Below the pieces are notes generated by a model, which was not told where the DNA came from, searched no databases, and saw only the letters and a list, made by a program, of their open reading frames with translations. Shown piece by piece: positions 8,364 through 16,260 of a stretch of 64,000 bases of DNA. Positions within the stretch are counted from its first letter, which is position 1, and every line of letters begins with the position of its first letter. Origin of the DNA: Verrucomicrobium sp. GAS474 (GTDB taxonomy: Bacteria; Verrucomicrobiota; Verrucomicrobiia; Methylacidiphilales; GAS474); assembly GCF_900105685.1 (NCBI RefSeq), contig NZ_LT629781.1, forward strand, positions 806,001 through 870,000, read 5' to 3'. Made by a program: the position numbers and the translations under genes.

Positions 8364-8460
8364 TCATCTGTTTTCCTCCCGGCCCCGAATCGGAACCCTC
8401 TCCTCTCGACTCCCCGCGCCGGAGTCTGATAGCGTGAAGCCCGCGCGACCGGTAAAACTG

Positions 8461-8547
8461 GGACAGATGGCCGAGTGGTTTATGGCTGCAGTCTTGAAAA
8501 CTGCCGTGCCTGCAAAGGCACCGTGGGTTCGAATCCCACTCTGTCCG
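8461..8547 (+). tRNA. tRNA-Ser (anticodon UGA)
   Basis: A complete class II tRNA. The acceptor GGACAGA (8461-8467) pairs with TCTGTCC (8540-8546), with discriminator G at 8547. The anticodon stem GCAGT/ACTGC encloses loop CTTGAAA with TGA at 8495-8497. A long variable arm and the T-loop GTTCGAATC follow. The 3' CCA is not encoded (the next bases are CA only). The 3' end is copied again about 100 bp downstream (8632-8647). Confidence 0.95.
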
Positions 8548-8549
8548 CA

Positions 8550-8566
8550 GCGGCCCTACGGGCCGC
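8550..8566 (+). other. Hairpin just after tRNA-Ser
   Basis: A 7-bp perfect stem GCGGCCC-TAC-GGGCCGC begins three bases after the tRNA. There is no T-tract, so it may be a processing or weak termination structure rather than a classical terminator. Confidence 0.4.
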
Positions 8567-8586
8567 AAGGCAGAGAAAGCTAAAAA

Positions 8587-8641
8587 AGCCGGAGGCGATT
8601 ATCGGATGGCGGGCCGGGAGGTCGGGGCCGCAATCCCACTC
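8587..8641 (+). repeat. 55-bp direct repeat, left copy
   Basis: This sequence is identical, base for base, to 9628-9682, 1041 bp away. The pair brackets the AT-rich DUF4272-like gene. Its right end runs into a copy of the tRNA-Ser 3' end. Confidence 0.85.
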
Positions 8642-8665
8642 TGTCCGGCGCTCCGCGCGGACAGA
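8632..8665 (+). other. tRNA-Ser fragments forming a hairpin
   Basis: Positions 8632-8647 repeat the last 16 nt of tRNA-Ser. After 10 bases, CGGACAGA (8658-8665) repeats the tRNA's first seven bases. The two pieces form an 8-bp stem TCTGTCCG/CGGACAGA. It looks like the junction of a lost tandem tRNA copy, or an attachment-site remnant. Confidence 0.45.
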
Positions 8666-8711
8666 GAGTCCCAAAAAGCCGGAGTGTCCGCGCCCCTTAA
8701 TACCCAAATGG

Positions 8712-8758
8712 CCGAACGCCCTATTCTCCGAACGAAATAGGGCTTAAATGACCGAACG
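8712..8758. repeat. CCGAACG triplet and hairpin at island left end
   Basis: CCGAACG occurs at 8712-8718, 8728-8734 and 8752-8758, and inverted at 9603-9609 on the other side of the island. A perfect 8-bp stem GCCCTATT/AATAGGGC (8718-8725 with 8736-8743) puts one copy in its loop. It might be an end-recognition or regulatory structure. Confidence 0.4.
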
Positions 8759-8828
8759 TTGCCCGTTCGTCTGGGAGTTTGTGTTTCATTGTGGTGCGCT
8801 AAAATTTTGGATAAAACTGTAAAGAGAC

Positions 8829-9545
8829 ATGGAAGATCAAGAATACATCGAGCCTCCTCCACCATGCGCAGAGAGGGTGGCTCGCCGAGCGTTGATCCTA
8901 TCCGCTATCGCCTGTCGTGGTTTCGCTGAAAATGAAAAACCGGAAGAGGCAGTGCCTATTGCAAAAGACTGTCTCAATTGGCTAATCTCCTTAGGTCTGG
9001 ACGACGATTTGAGCGAGTGGGAGAGAGCGTTGCTGCAAGCCCCGTTAGGGAGCCTTTCCAGTCGAGACAAGAATAACGCGAGTTGGCTCAGTGAAGCTGT
9101 CGCCGTATTAGCTTGGTCACTTGGAAAGGCTGATTTGCCCTTGTTTGACAAGCAATGTGACCCTGCCGGGGTGGCAAACGGCCTCGGCTTTCTTCAACCT
9201 GCTGGGGAAACAATCTTGAATAATCCCGCATTGCTTTCCCCTGACGAGCTAGGTGATTACAACGAGTTCATTTACAATTTGCATTGGCGACTTCGCAGTT
9301 TTTCAATCAATAAACAGAAATATGATTTTGAGTCGTTAGCTCGTAAGGCTTGGGGAGAGCCAGTCGCGAAATATGGGCTTCAGTTTTTGGAAAAAGACCT
9401 GTCTCTTGGTGGCGTTCCGATAACACAAGCACAGGAAGTTACGTGGCGCACAGTCTTGAGCATTACACAAGAGAGGCACCGGGCTTCAAATTGGCTGACT
9501 GGTTATGCCTCGGAAGATTTTTACGAAGTGACGACGGATACATAG
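8829..9545 (+). CDS. DUF4272-like protein in an AT-rich island
   Basis: A 238-residue cytoplasmic protein. The arrangement resembles DUF4272: an N-terminal RVARRALILSAIACRG helix, a central region with SEAVAVLAWSLGKADLP, then YNLHWRLRSFSI, and the C-terminal signature ERHRASNWLTG followed by an end of the type DxxEVTTDT. The function of that family is not established. Its codons are far richer in A and T than in neighbouring genes, which fits recent transfer; it lies between perfect 55-bp direct repeats beside a tRNA gene. No signal peptide or membrane segment is seen. Confidence 0.7.
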   Translation: MEDQEYIEPPPPCAERVARRALILSAIACRGFAENEKPEEAVPIAKDCLNWLISLGLDDDLSEWERALLQAPLGSLSSRDKNNASWLSEAVAVLAWSLGKADLPLFDKQCDPAGVANGLGFLQPAGETILNNPALLSPDELGDYNEFIYNLHWRLRSFSINKQKYDFESLARKAWGEPVAKYGLQFLEKDLSLGGVPITQAQEVTWRTVLSITQERHRASNWLTGYASEDFYEVTTDT

Positions 9546-9627
9546 ATAGTTCGGCTTCGTTCAGCGAGTTGGAGCATCCGTCCGGGAATTAATGTGTTCG
9601 GGCGTTCGGACAATAAAGGCTCCTGAC

Positions 9628-9682
9628 AGCCGGAGGCGATTATCGGATGGCGGGCCGGGAGGTCGGGGCCGCAATCCCACTC
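9628..9682 (+). repeat. 55-bp direct repeat, right copy
   Basis: Identical to 8587-8641. After the repeat the two flanks diverge: CTGTCC-like tRNA sequence follows the left copy, while CCCACGCG follows the right. The stretch 9546-9767 contains no gene. Confidence 0.85.
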
Positions 9683-9767
9683 CCCACGCGAAGGACGTTC
9701 CCTAGCCCGCCAGCAGCCCATCGCACCCGAACAACCGAAGACAAAACCGACCTAAGCGGCTGCCGCG

Positions 9768-10190
9768 ATGAACACTTCCCCCAAAAAAAGCCTTTGGTTC
9801 CCGCATGTCATTTCCGAATACTCATGCCGCCAATGCGGGCACGTCCATTCCCTGTCTGCCCCGATGCTCTCCCGTCTTCATGCCATTGCGACCATCGTCG
9901 CATCACTCCCCCTCTCGTTTATTTTGGCGAGTCCACCTTGGAACCTCTCTTGGTATAATGGAGTGGGGATCTTCGCCGGAGAGACTCTTACTCTCTTCGC
10001 CGCAGGCTGGCTTATCGGCCTGCTGCAGTCGGTGCGTCATGCACACAATACTCGCCAATGCCGAAGCTGTGGGGGCCCCATGATGTTCTGCGGTCGCCAT
10101 TTTCCCGGAAACGGCCACATCCAAAGAATCGATAAAGCCGTTTTCCTCCTGTTCTTCGGGATCAACGCAACCCTTTGGGTTCTCTTGTAG
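9768..10190 (+). CDS. Small Cys-rich membrane protein of unknown function
   Basis: A 140-residue protein with an N-terminal CRQCGH pair, two hydrophobic segments (residues ~35-55 and ~60-85), a second CRSCGG followed by CGRH, and a hydrophobic C-terminal end. Two zinc-ribbon-like knuckles around a membrane hairpin suggest a metal-stabilised cytoplasmic face. Codon composition is intermediate between the AT-rich island to the left and the GC-rich core. I do not recognise the family; it could belong to the island's flank. Confidence 0.5.
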   Translation: MNTSPKKSLWFPHVISEYSCRQCGHVHSLSAPMLSRLHAIATIVASLPLSFILASPPWNLSWYNGVGIFAGETLTLFAAGWLIGLLQSVRHAHNTRQCRSCGGPMMFCGRHFPGNGHIQRIDKAVFLLFFGINATLWVLL

Positions 10191-10266
10191 AATCGAGTGC
10201 CGTTATTCTCGGCCCCCACCCCACCCTTGCGTCTCCCCCCCCGCTCGTAAATAATCCCCCCCACCC

Positions 10267-12525
10267 ATGCGCCCCTCCCTGTTCGCCGCCCTCTCCCTCC
10301 GCCTGGGCGCGTTGTGGTCCGAGGTGGGCCATGCGCCGGTCGCCCCGTCGCTCATCTCGGGGATGATCGTCGCGATGATGGCCTCGGTCATGGGGGTTTC
10401 CTTCGCCGCACTGGTGTTCGGCGGGGAGCTTTCGGGGTGGATTCCCTATGGGGTCAGCCTTTTCCTGCTCGGTGCGCTTCTGCTCGGCGGCGGCACGGCG
10501 CTCCTCAGCGCCTTTCCCGGGAGCATCACGGTTCCCCAGGATCGCTTCTTCCCGATCCTCGGCCTGATGGCGGTCGGCATGACGGCGACGCTGCACGGGG
10601 CGGCGTCGCCCGACGACATCGCCCGGACGGTCCTCGCGACGATCGCCATCGCCTCCCTCCTCACCGGCCTCGCCTTCTACCTCCTGGGCCGGTTCGGCCT
10701 CGGCAACCTGATCCGCTTCATTCCCTATCCGGTGGTCGGCGGGTTCCTGGCGGGGTCGGGCTGGCTCCTCTTCTCGGGATCGTTCCGGGTGATGACGGGG
10801 AGCACCCTCGCGCTGGCCTCGCTCCCGGCCCTGGGCCGCCCGGAGACGGCGGCGCTGTGGGTTCCGGGCCTCCTCTTCGGCACCGTCCTGTGGGCGGTCC
10901 TCCGGTGGCGGCCCCACGTCCTCGCCGTCCCGACGCTGCTGGCGGTCGGCGTCGGCCTCTTTTACCTCGCGGTCGCGCTGCTCCACCTGCCGCTGGCCCA
11001 CATGCGGGAGACGGGCTGGCTGCTGAAGAGCCTCCCCTCGGTGCCGGTGACGGAGCTGCACGGCCTCTTCGCGGCGCGCGGCGTCCACTGGGAGGTCGTC
11101 GCGGCGCAGGGCGGCTTCCTCTCCGCGCTCCTCCTCACCGCCGTGATCTCCCTGCTGCTCAACATCACCGCCATCGAGCTGACCGCCGACCGGGAGATCG
11201 ACCTGAACGCGGAGCTCCGCGTCGCCGGATGGGTCAACCTCGCGGGGGGCGTCGCCGGATCGTCCCCGGGGTTCCTCGGCCTCAGCCTCACCCGGCTCCC
11301 GCTGAGTTTCGGGGCCTCCAACCGGCTGACCGGGCTGGTCTACGCGGCCTGCTGCGGGGCGATCCTCCTCTGCGGCACGGCGTTCCTTTCCTACATCCCG
11401 AAGTTCGTCCTCGGCGGCTTCCTCCTCTACCTCGGCCTCTCGATGCTGATGGAATGGATCGTCGACGGGCGGCGGCAGCTCCCGGCGGCCGACTACGGCG
11501 TGATGCTGCTCATCCTGATCGTGATCGGGACGGTCGGCTACCTGCAGGGGATCGCGGTGGGGATCGTCGCCGCGTCGGCGCTCTTCATCGTCGGCTATGG
11601 CCGGGTGAGCGTGGTGGCCCGCCGCCTGACGGGGGCCGAGCAGCGGAGCAACGTCGACCGCGCCGAGGCCGACACCCATCTCCTCCAGGAGAAGGGGCGG
11701 GGGCTCCTCATCCTGAAGCTCCAGGGCTTCATCTTCTTCGGCAGCGCGAACAAGCTCTACGACACGGCGCGGGACCGCCTCGCCCTGCCCGGCGAGGAGC
11801 CGCTCCGCTTCGTCCTCCTCGACCTGGGGCAGGTCACCGGCCTCGACTCCTCGGCCCTCCTCAGCCTCGTGAAGATGCGGAAGCTGGGGGCGAAGCGGGG
11901 CTTCCGCCTCGTCCTGGTCGTCTCCCCGGCCTCGGCGCGGCTCCGCGCCCAGATCGAGGCGGGCGGCCTCCTGAACGCCGACGGCGCCCGCCTCTTCCCC
12001 GACCGGGACCACGGCCTCGAATGGTGCGAGGACGAGATCCTGAACGAGGTCCGCCTCGGATCGGGCATCGAGGTCCGCGAGGAGGACGTCCCGCTCCTCC
12101 TCTACCTGCAGCGGCACTGGCCCGCCGACTCGAACCCGACGCGGCTCGACCGGTACCTGGAACGGGTCGGCGTCTCGGCCGGGGAGCCGCTCTTCCGCCA
12201 GGGCGAGCCGTCGCGGGAACTTTACTTCGTCGAGGAGGGCCGGGTGCGCGTCGAGCTCGAGCTGGGCGACGGGCGGGTGATCCGCCTGCGGAGCCTGCTG
12301 AAGGGAACGGTGGTCGGGGAACTCGGCTTCTACCTCCACTCCGCCCGCGGGGCGACGGTCCGCGCCGAGACCGCCTGCACCCTGCGCCGCCTCACCGACG
12401 AGGGGCTGAGGCGGATGGAGGCGGAGGAGCCCGGCGCGGCCCTCGTGTTCCACCATTACATGAGCCGCTTCCTCGCCGACCGGATGACCTATACGAACCG
12501 GGCGCTCCAGGCGGCGCTCGAATAG
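10267..12525 (+). CDS. SulP-family anion transporter with STAS and cNMP-binding domains
   Basis: A 752-residue protein with three parts. Residues ~25-450 are a SLC26/SulP membrane domain with 10-14 segments (FIPYPVVGGFLAGSGW is the typical core motif). Residues ~476-595 are a STAS domain with the DLGQVTGLDSSALLSL signature around the conserved Asp-Ser. Residues ~630-748 are a cyclic-nucleotide-binding beta roll (EPLFRQGEPSRELYFVEEGRVRV, VVGELGFYL). SulP proteins move sulfate, bicarbonate or other anions; the cNMP domain suggests gating by a cyclic nucleotide or a structural role. It ends 20 bp from the convergent racemase gene. Confidence 0.88.
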   Translation: MRPSLFAALSLRLGALWSEVGHAPVAPSLISGMIVAMMASVMGVSFAALVFGGELSGWIPYGVSLFLLGALLLGGGTALLSAFPGSITVPQDRFFPILGLMAVGMTATLHGAASPDDIARTVLATIAIASLLTGLAFYLLGRFGLGNLIRFIPYPVVGGFLAGSGWLLFSGSFRVMTGSTLALASLPALGRPETAALWVPGLLFGTVLWAVLRWRPHVLAVPTLLAVGVGLFYLAVALLHLPLAHMRETGWLLKSLPSVPVTELHGLFAARGVHWEVVAAQGGFLSALLLTAVISLLLNITAIELTADREIDLNAELRVAGWVNLAGGVAGSSPGFLGLSLTRLPLSFGASNRLTGLVYAACCGAILLCGTAFLSYIPKFVLGGFLLYLGLSMLMEWIVDGRRQLPAADYGVMLLILIVIGTVGYLQGIAVGIVAASALFIVGYGRVSVVARRLTGAEQRSNVDRAEADTHLLQEKGRGLLILKLQGFIFFGSANKLYDTARDRLALPGEEPLRFVLLDLGQVTGLDSSALLSLVKMRKLGAKRGFRLVLVVSPASARLRAQIEAGGLLNADGARLFPDRDHGLEWCEDEILNEVRLGSGIEVREEDVPLLLYLQRHWPADSNPTRLDRYLERVGVSAGEPLFRQGEPSRELYFVEEGRVRVELELGDGRVIRLRSLLKGTVVGELGFYLHSARGATVRAETACTLRRLTDEGLRRMEAEEPGAALVFHHYMSRFLADRMTYTNRALQAALE

Positions 12526-12545
12526 GGGAGCGGCCCCGGCCCCGC

Positions 12546-13250
12546 TCAGGCGGCGGGCTTCGCCCAGCGGATCGCCGCCAGCGCCAGCGCGTCGATGGTG
12601 TCGATCAGCGGGACGGCGATGTCGTGGTGCGGCCCCGCCTGGATGCCGAGCGGGATTTCGGTGCAGCCCAGCACCACGGCGAGGGCTCCCCGGGAGGCGA
12701 GCAGCTCGGCGGTCTCGGCGAGCGGGGCGTACGATTCCGCGAGGCGGTTGGCCTTCACCGAGGCGATGGCGGGCGAGACCAGGCGGGCGGTCTCCGCCTC
12801 GTCGGGCGTGATCACGTTCCAGCCCAGTTCCCCCAACCGATCCTGATAGAGCCGCATCGCCAAGGTCCCCGCCGTCCCCATCACGCCGACGGTCCCGCTC
12901 GGGGCGACGCGACGCAGGGCCTCGGCGGTGGCGTCGACAATGTGGAGGATCGGGAGCGGCGTGGCGGCGGCCATTTCCCGATACCAGCCGTGGGCGGTGT
13001 TGCACGGGATGGCGATCGCGCCGCAGCCCGCCGCCTGGAGACCGGCGACGCCGCGCAGCAGGAGCGGCAGCGGATCGGGGCCGCCGGAACGCGCCTGGGT
13101 CCGGTCCGGCACGCGGGGATCGGACCAGAGGACGGCGGGGATATGTTCCTGGTCGGTGGCGGCGGGGGTGAGCAGGGTGAGGCGGCTCATGAAATGGGCA
13201 CTCGCCAGGGGGCCCATCCCCCCGAGCACGCCGAGGGTGCGATTGGTCAT
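12546..13250 (-). CDS. Aspartate/glutamate racemase family protein
   Basis: A 234-residue PLP-independent amino acid racemase of the Asp/Glu/hydantoin racemase superfamily. The two catalytic cysteines are visible in IPCNTAH (near residue 83) and LGCTEIPL (near residue 194). The N-terminal LGVLGGMGPLASAHF motif is typical of the aspartate-racemase branch. It interconverts the L and D forms of an acidic amino acid by a two-base mechanism. It stands alone, convergent with the SulP gene. Confidence 0.85.
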   Translation of the reverse strand: MTNRTLGVLGGMGPLASAHFMSRLTLLTPAATDQEHIPAVLWSDPRVPDRTQARSGGPDPLPLLLRGVAGLQAAGCGAIAIPCNTAHGWYREMAAATPLPILHIVDATAEALRRVAPSGTVGVMGTAGTLAMRLYQDRLGELGWNVITPDEAETARLVSPAIASVKANRLAESYAPLAETAELLASRGALAVVLGCTEIPLGIQAGPHHDIAVPLIDTIDALALAAIRWAKPAA

Positions 13251-13325
13251 GCCGCAAAATGGCCCAAACCCGCCGGGATGGACAGCAAAAGCATCGGGTA
13301 GCGCCCCGGCCCCGATCAGCTCAGC

Positions 13326-13904
13326 TCAACTCTTGAAGACCGGCAGCGTTTCGCACCGGTAATCGGGATTGAAGAGGGAGAGCGTCTCGTTGACGTAGAG
13401 GGAGCGGTGGACCGCCCGGGCCTGCTGGATGACCTCGGCGGGGAGCGTGTCCCGATGGTACTGGCAGATCCCCATCAACTCGGGCCGCCGGCTGAAAATC
13501 TCCTCGAGCCGGTGCTCGTATTCGACGAGCTTCTCGAAGTTCTTTTCGGAGCCGAATTCCCACGTCATGTCGCCGCTCGCCCAGAGGCCCTTGTAGCCGT
13601 CCCGCAAGGCCCGATCGAGCGTCTCCTCCAGGAGGCCGAGCATCCCCGTCACGTCGAAGACGCCGTCGGCGGAGACGCACGAGTCCGAGGAGAGGACGAG
13701 GCGGCCCCGCTGGACCTCGGCGGCGACGTCGACGCCGAGGGCCGCGAGGCTCGAACGAATCCCCATCACCATCGGCTTGCTGTTGAGATAAAGGCACCGG
13801 TAGCCCTCGTTCAGCCGCCGCTGGATCGTCGCCGTCAGGGCGGGAAGCTGCAGGGCGGGGGACCCCTCGTAGACGAGGCAGTGATGGCGCGAAGTGCATT
13901 CCAT
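13326..13904 (-). CDS. MEDS (DcmR-like sensory) domain protein
   Basis: A 192-residue single-domain protein of the MEDS family, related to the RecA-like sensory domain of the dichloromethane regulator DcmR. It shows an N-terminal HHCLVYEGSPA, then GYRCLYLNSK, LWASGDMTW in the middle, and ICQYHRDTLP near residue 147, all in the expected order. There is no DNA-binding or kinase domain, so it would act as a free-standing sensor or switch protein. Neighbours (racemase, FAD oxidoreductase) give no clear pathway. The ATG has no strong Shine-Dalgarno. Confidence 0.75.
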   Translation of the reverse strand: MECTSRHHCLVYEGSPALQLPALTATIQRRLNEGYRCLYLNSKPMVMGIRSSLAALGVDVAAEVQRGRLVLSSDSCVSADGVFDVTGMLGLLEETLDRALRDGYKGLWASGDMTWEFGSEKNFEKLVEYEHRLEEIFSRRPELMGICQYHRDTLPAEVIQQARAVHRSLYVNETLSLFNPDYRCETLPVFKS

Positions 13905-14007
13905 GGCGGGAGGAAGGCCGGTTTCCCTATTTTCGGCCCATTTCCTCCGGGAATCAACCCCGACTTTGCCTCATTACCGTCTTAAACAGGGTAACTTATC
14001 AGCCTCC

Positions 14008-15438
14008 TCACCGCGCCAAGACCGGCTCAGGCTCCTTCTGCGGGCGGGGCCCGGGCAGGGGCAGGTAGACGCCTTCGCTCCGCAGCCGGTCGCGCAGCGC
14101 CTCGGTGTCGACGGCGTGGACGTCGGAATCGAAGCGTTCCCCCGCCAGGGCCGCCGCCATCCCGGCGGCCTCGCCCATGGCGAGGCAGACCGGCATGACG
14201 CGGATGCTGCCGTGGACGATCCGCTCGCACGAGATCGACCGGCCCGCGACGAGGACGTTCCGCAGGCCGGCGGGGGTGAGGCAGCGGTAGGGGATGCCGT
14301 GCGACTCGCCGGGGCCGTAGTGGGCGAAGCGGGTCTCGACGTTGACCTCGGTGACGTCGAGGGAGGCGGCCTCCTCGCGGGTGAAGTGGAGGTCGATGAA
14401 GTAGCAGTTCCGGCAGATCTCGTCGTCGAAGGAGCGGCGGGCGGCGTAGTCGTCGAGGGTCAGGCAGTAGTCGCCGACGATGCGGCGGCTCTCGCGGATG
14501 CCGACGGCGGCGCCGGTGGTGACGAGGTGGGCGTTGCCGAAGGCGGCGGGGGCGAACTCGGCGAGGGCGTCGCGGTAGGAGGCGGCCATCTTCCGGCCCA
14601 GGACCAGGGCGCGGGAGACCGAGGCGGGATCGGTGCTGTCGACGTTCCAGAGGTGGCCCGCGTTGAAGCCGACAGTGCCGGGACCGATGAGGTTCTGGCA
14701 GAGGTGGGTGTCGGGGATCAGGGGATAGCGGCCCGACTTGAGGATCGCATGGATCGGGCTCTCCTTGTTCGTGGCGAAGAGGCCGGGGCCGGAGAAGTAG
14801 GCCTCCTCGTCGACGTTCGCGAGGATGAAGCAATGGGTGGCGGGCTGGACGGTGCCGTCGCGGTCGCCCTGCTGGAACTCGGCCCCGGCCCAGGCGGCGA
14901 GGTCGGCGTCGCCGGTGCAATCGACGTAGACCTTCGCGCGGAGGGCGGAGAGGCCCGCCTTGTTCGAGACGACGAGGTGGGAGACGACGCCGTCGGCCGG
15001 GTCCCCGCCCCCGGCCAGGACGACGTCGGAGAGGACGGTGTGGAAGAGGATCTCCGCGCCGGAAGAGGTGACGAGGTGGTCGTAGACCCGCTTCAGCCGC
15101 TCGGCGTCGATGGGAACCCAGTCGAGGTCCTTCTCCTTCACGTGGGCGAGCCCTTCCTTCGCCGCGCGGAAGACCTTTTCGGCGATGCCCCGGTAGATCA
15201 CCTTCTCCTTGTCGGAAAAGGGACACCAGGCGGGGACGAGGGCGGTGGTCCCGGCCCCGCCGAGGGCGCCCGACGATTCGACGAGGAGGGTCCGCGCCCC
15301 TTCGCGGGCCGAGGCGATGGCGGCGGCGCATCCGGCGGGGCCGCCCCCGACGACGATGACGTCCCAGCGGTCGTCGAGGGGAACGGAGCGGGGGGCGAGG
15401 GAAATCGTCTTCGGCGTCGCGCGGAAACTCATGCCCAC
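14008..15438 (-). CDS. FAD-dependent oxidoreductase (pfam12831 type)
   Basis: A 476-residue flavoprotein. The dinucleotide-binding motif VVGGGPAGCAAAIASAREG lies near residues 29-47, followed by LVESSGALGGAGTT, and the end contains the second FAD contact (LVAGRSISCERIVHGSIRVM). There is no signal peptide. This family is abundant in Verrucomicrobiota, Planctomycetota and Lentisphaerota and is thought to act on small oxidisable substrates, often sugar-related. GTG at 15438 is taken as start because AAGGAGG lies 6 nt before it; ATG at 15432 is the alternative. Confidence 0.82.
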   Translation of the reverse strand: MGMSFRATPKTISLAPRSVPLDDRWDVIVVGGGPAGCAAAIASAREGARTLLVESSGALGGAGTTALVPAWCPFSDKEKVIYRGIAEKVFRAAKEGLAHVKEKDLDWVPIDAERLKRVYDHLVTSSGAEILFHTVLSDVVLAGGGDPADGVVSHLVVSNKAGLSALRAKVYVDCTGDADLAAWAGAEFQQGDRDGTVQPATHCFILANVDEEAYFSGPGLFATNKESPIHAILKSGRYPLIPDTHLCQNLIGPGTVGFNAGHLWNVDSTDPASVSRALVLGRKMAASYRDALAEFAPAAFGNAHLVTTGAAVGIRESRRIVGDYCLTLDDYAARRSFDDEICRNCYFIDLHFTREEAASLDVTEVNVETRFAHYGPGESHGIPYRCLTPAGLRNVLVAGRSISCERIVHGSIRVMPVCLAMGEAAGMAAALAGERFDSDVHAVDTEALRDRLRSEGVYLPLPGPRPQKEPEPVLAR

Positions 15439-15598
15439 TATCTTCCTCCTTAAGAGCGGGTTACTCGATGCTTTCAGGTTTCAGTTATTGGTTGAAAAGT
15501 TTCACTTTTCCACCATTCCCCGACGCCGGAACCGGCCCCGGAAAGCCGATGATTTACTTCGGCCCCGACGCGGGCCAGCCTGGGGACCTTCCCCCCCC

Positions 15599-16183
15599 AT
15601 GATCCCCTCCCCCGCCAAGCCCCGCTGCGCCTGGGTCCCCCTCGACAAGCCCCACTACGTCGCCTACCACGACACCGAATGGGGCGTCCCGGTCCACGAC
15701 GACCGGCTCCTCTTCGAGATGCTGATCCTCGAGGGAGCGCAGGCCGGGCTGAGCTGGGAGACGATCCTGAAGCGGCGCGAGGGCTACCGGAAGGCGTTCC
15801 GCCAGTTCGACCCGAAAAAGGTGGCGAAGATGACCGACGCCGAACTGGAGGCGCTGATGGACGATCCGGGGATCATCCGGCTGCGGCTGAAGATCGTTTC
15901 CGCGCGGAAGAACGCCGTCGCCTTCCTCGCGATCCAGAAGGAGTTCGGCTCCTTCGACGCCTACCTGTGGAACTGCGTCGGCGGGAAGCCCCGCGTGACG
16001 GCGCGGCAGGCGGGAAGCACTCCGACGGTGACCTCGCCCGAGTCGGACGCGCTCTCGAAGGATCTGAAGAAGCGGGGGATGACCTTCGTCGGCTCGACGA
16101 TCCTCTACGCTTACCTCCAGGCGGTCGGCGTCGTGAACGACCACTCGGTCGATTGCTTTTGCTTTTCCCGCCGGGGGAAATAA
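15599..16183 (+). CDS. tag: DNA-3-methyladenine glycosylase I
   Basis: A 194-residue base-excision repair enzyme that removes 3-methyladenine from alkylated DNA. Family landmarks are present: RCAWVP with a zinc-ligand Cys near the start, YHDTEWGVPVHDD, LILEGAQAGLSWETIL and the closing NDHSVDCFCF that supplies the His and Cys zinc ligands. The open frame extends much further upstream, but the family begins at MIPSPAKPRCAW, so I used the ATG at 15599. It is followed by the ECF sigma gene after 77 bp. Confidence 0.9.
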   Translation: MIPSPAKPRCAWVPLDKPHYVAYHDTEWGVPVHDDRLLFEMLILEGAQAGLSWETILKRREGYRKAFRQFDPKKVAKMTDAELEALMDDPGIIRLRLKIVSARKNAVAFLAIQKEFGSFDAYLWNCVGGKPRVTARQAGSTPTVTSPESDALSKDLKKRGMTFVGSTILYAYLQAVGVVNDHSVDCFCFSRRGK

Positions 16184-16260
16184 GGGCGGGGCAGGGTCTT
16201 TTTCCATTTTTCCGAAAAAAGAGCGCGCCGATTTTCGATCCGGTTCGTTTCTCCTCTTGA

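Larger units (their letters stand above)
8587..9682. mobile_element. Possible small acquired element next to tRNA-Ser
   Basis: This stretch starts and ends with a perfect 55-bp direct repeat and contains a single gene whose base composition is clearly more AT-rich than everything around it. It lies immediately downstream of a tRNA gene, with a partial copy of that tRNA's 3' end, which is the usual site for site-specific integration. A 10-bp inverted pair CCGAACGCCC (8712-8721) / GGGCGTTCGG (9600-9609) lies just outside the gene. There is no integrase or transposase, so if mobile it would depend on functions supplied elsewhere. Confidence 0.4.

Noticed and set aside
8329-8568. An N-terminal extension of the regulator reaching across the tRNA
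   Set aside because: The extra residues are the reverse translation of tRNA-Ser, a known source of false protein annotations.
8480-8707. Short minus-strand frames over the tRNA and the 55-bp repeats (also 9521-9721)
   Set aside because: They share a peptide only because the repeat is identical; they run over a tRNA and have no start signal.
12526-12548. A terminator between the SulP and racemase genes
   Set aside because: GAGCGG/CCGCTC can pair, but no T-tract follows and the stem overlaps the racemase stop codon.
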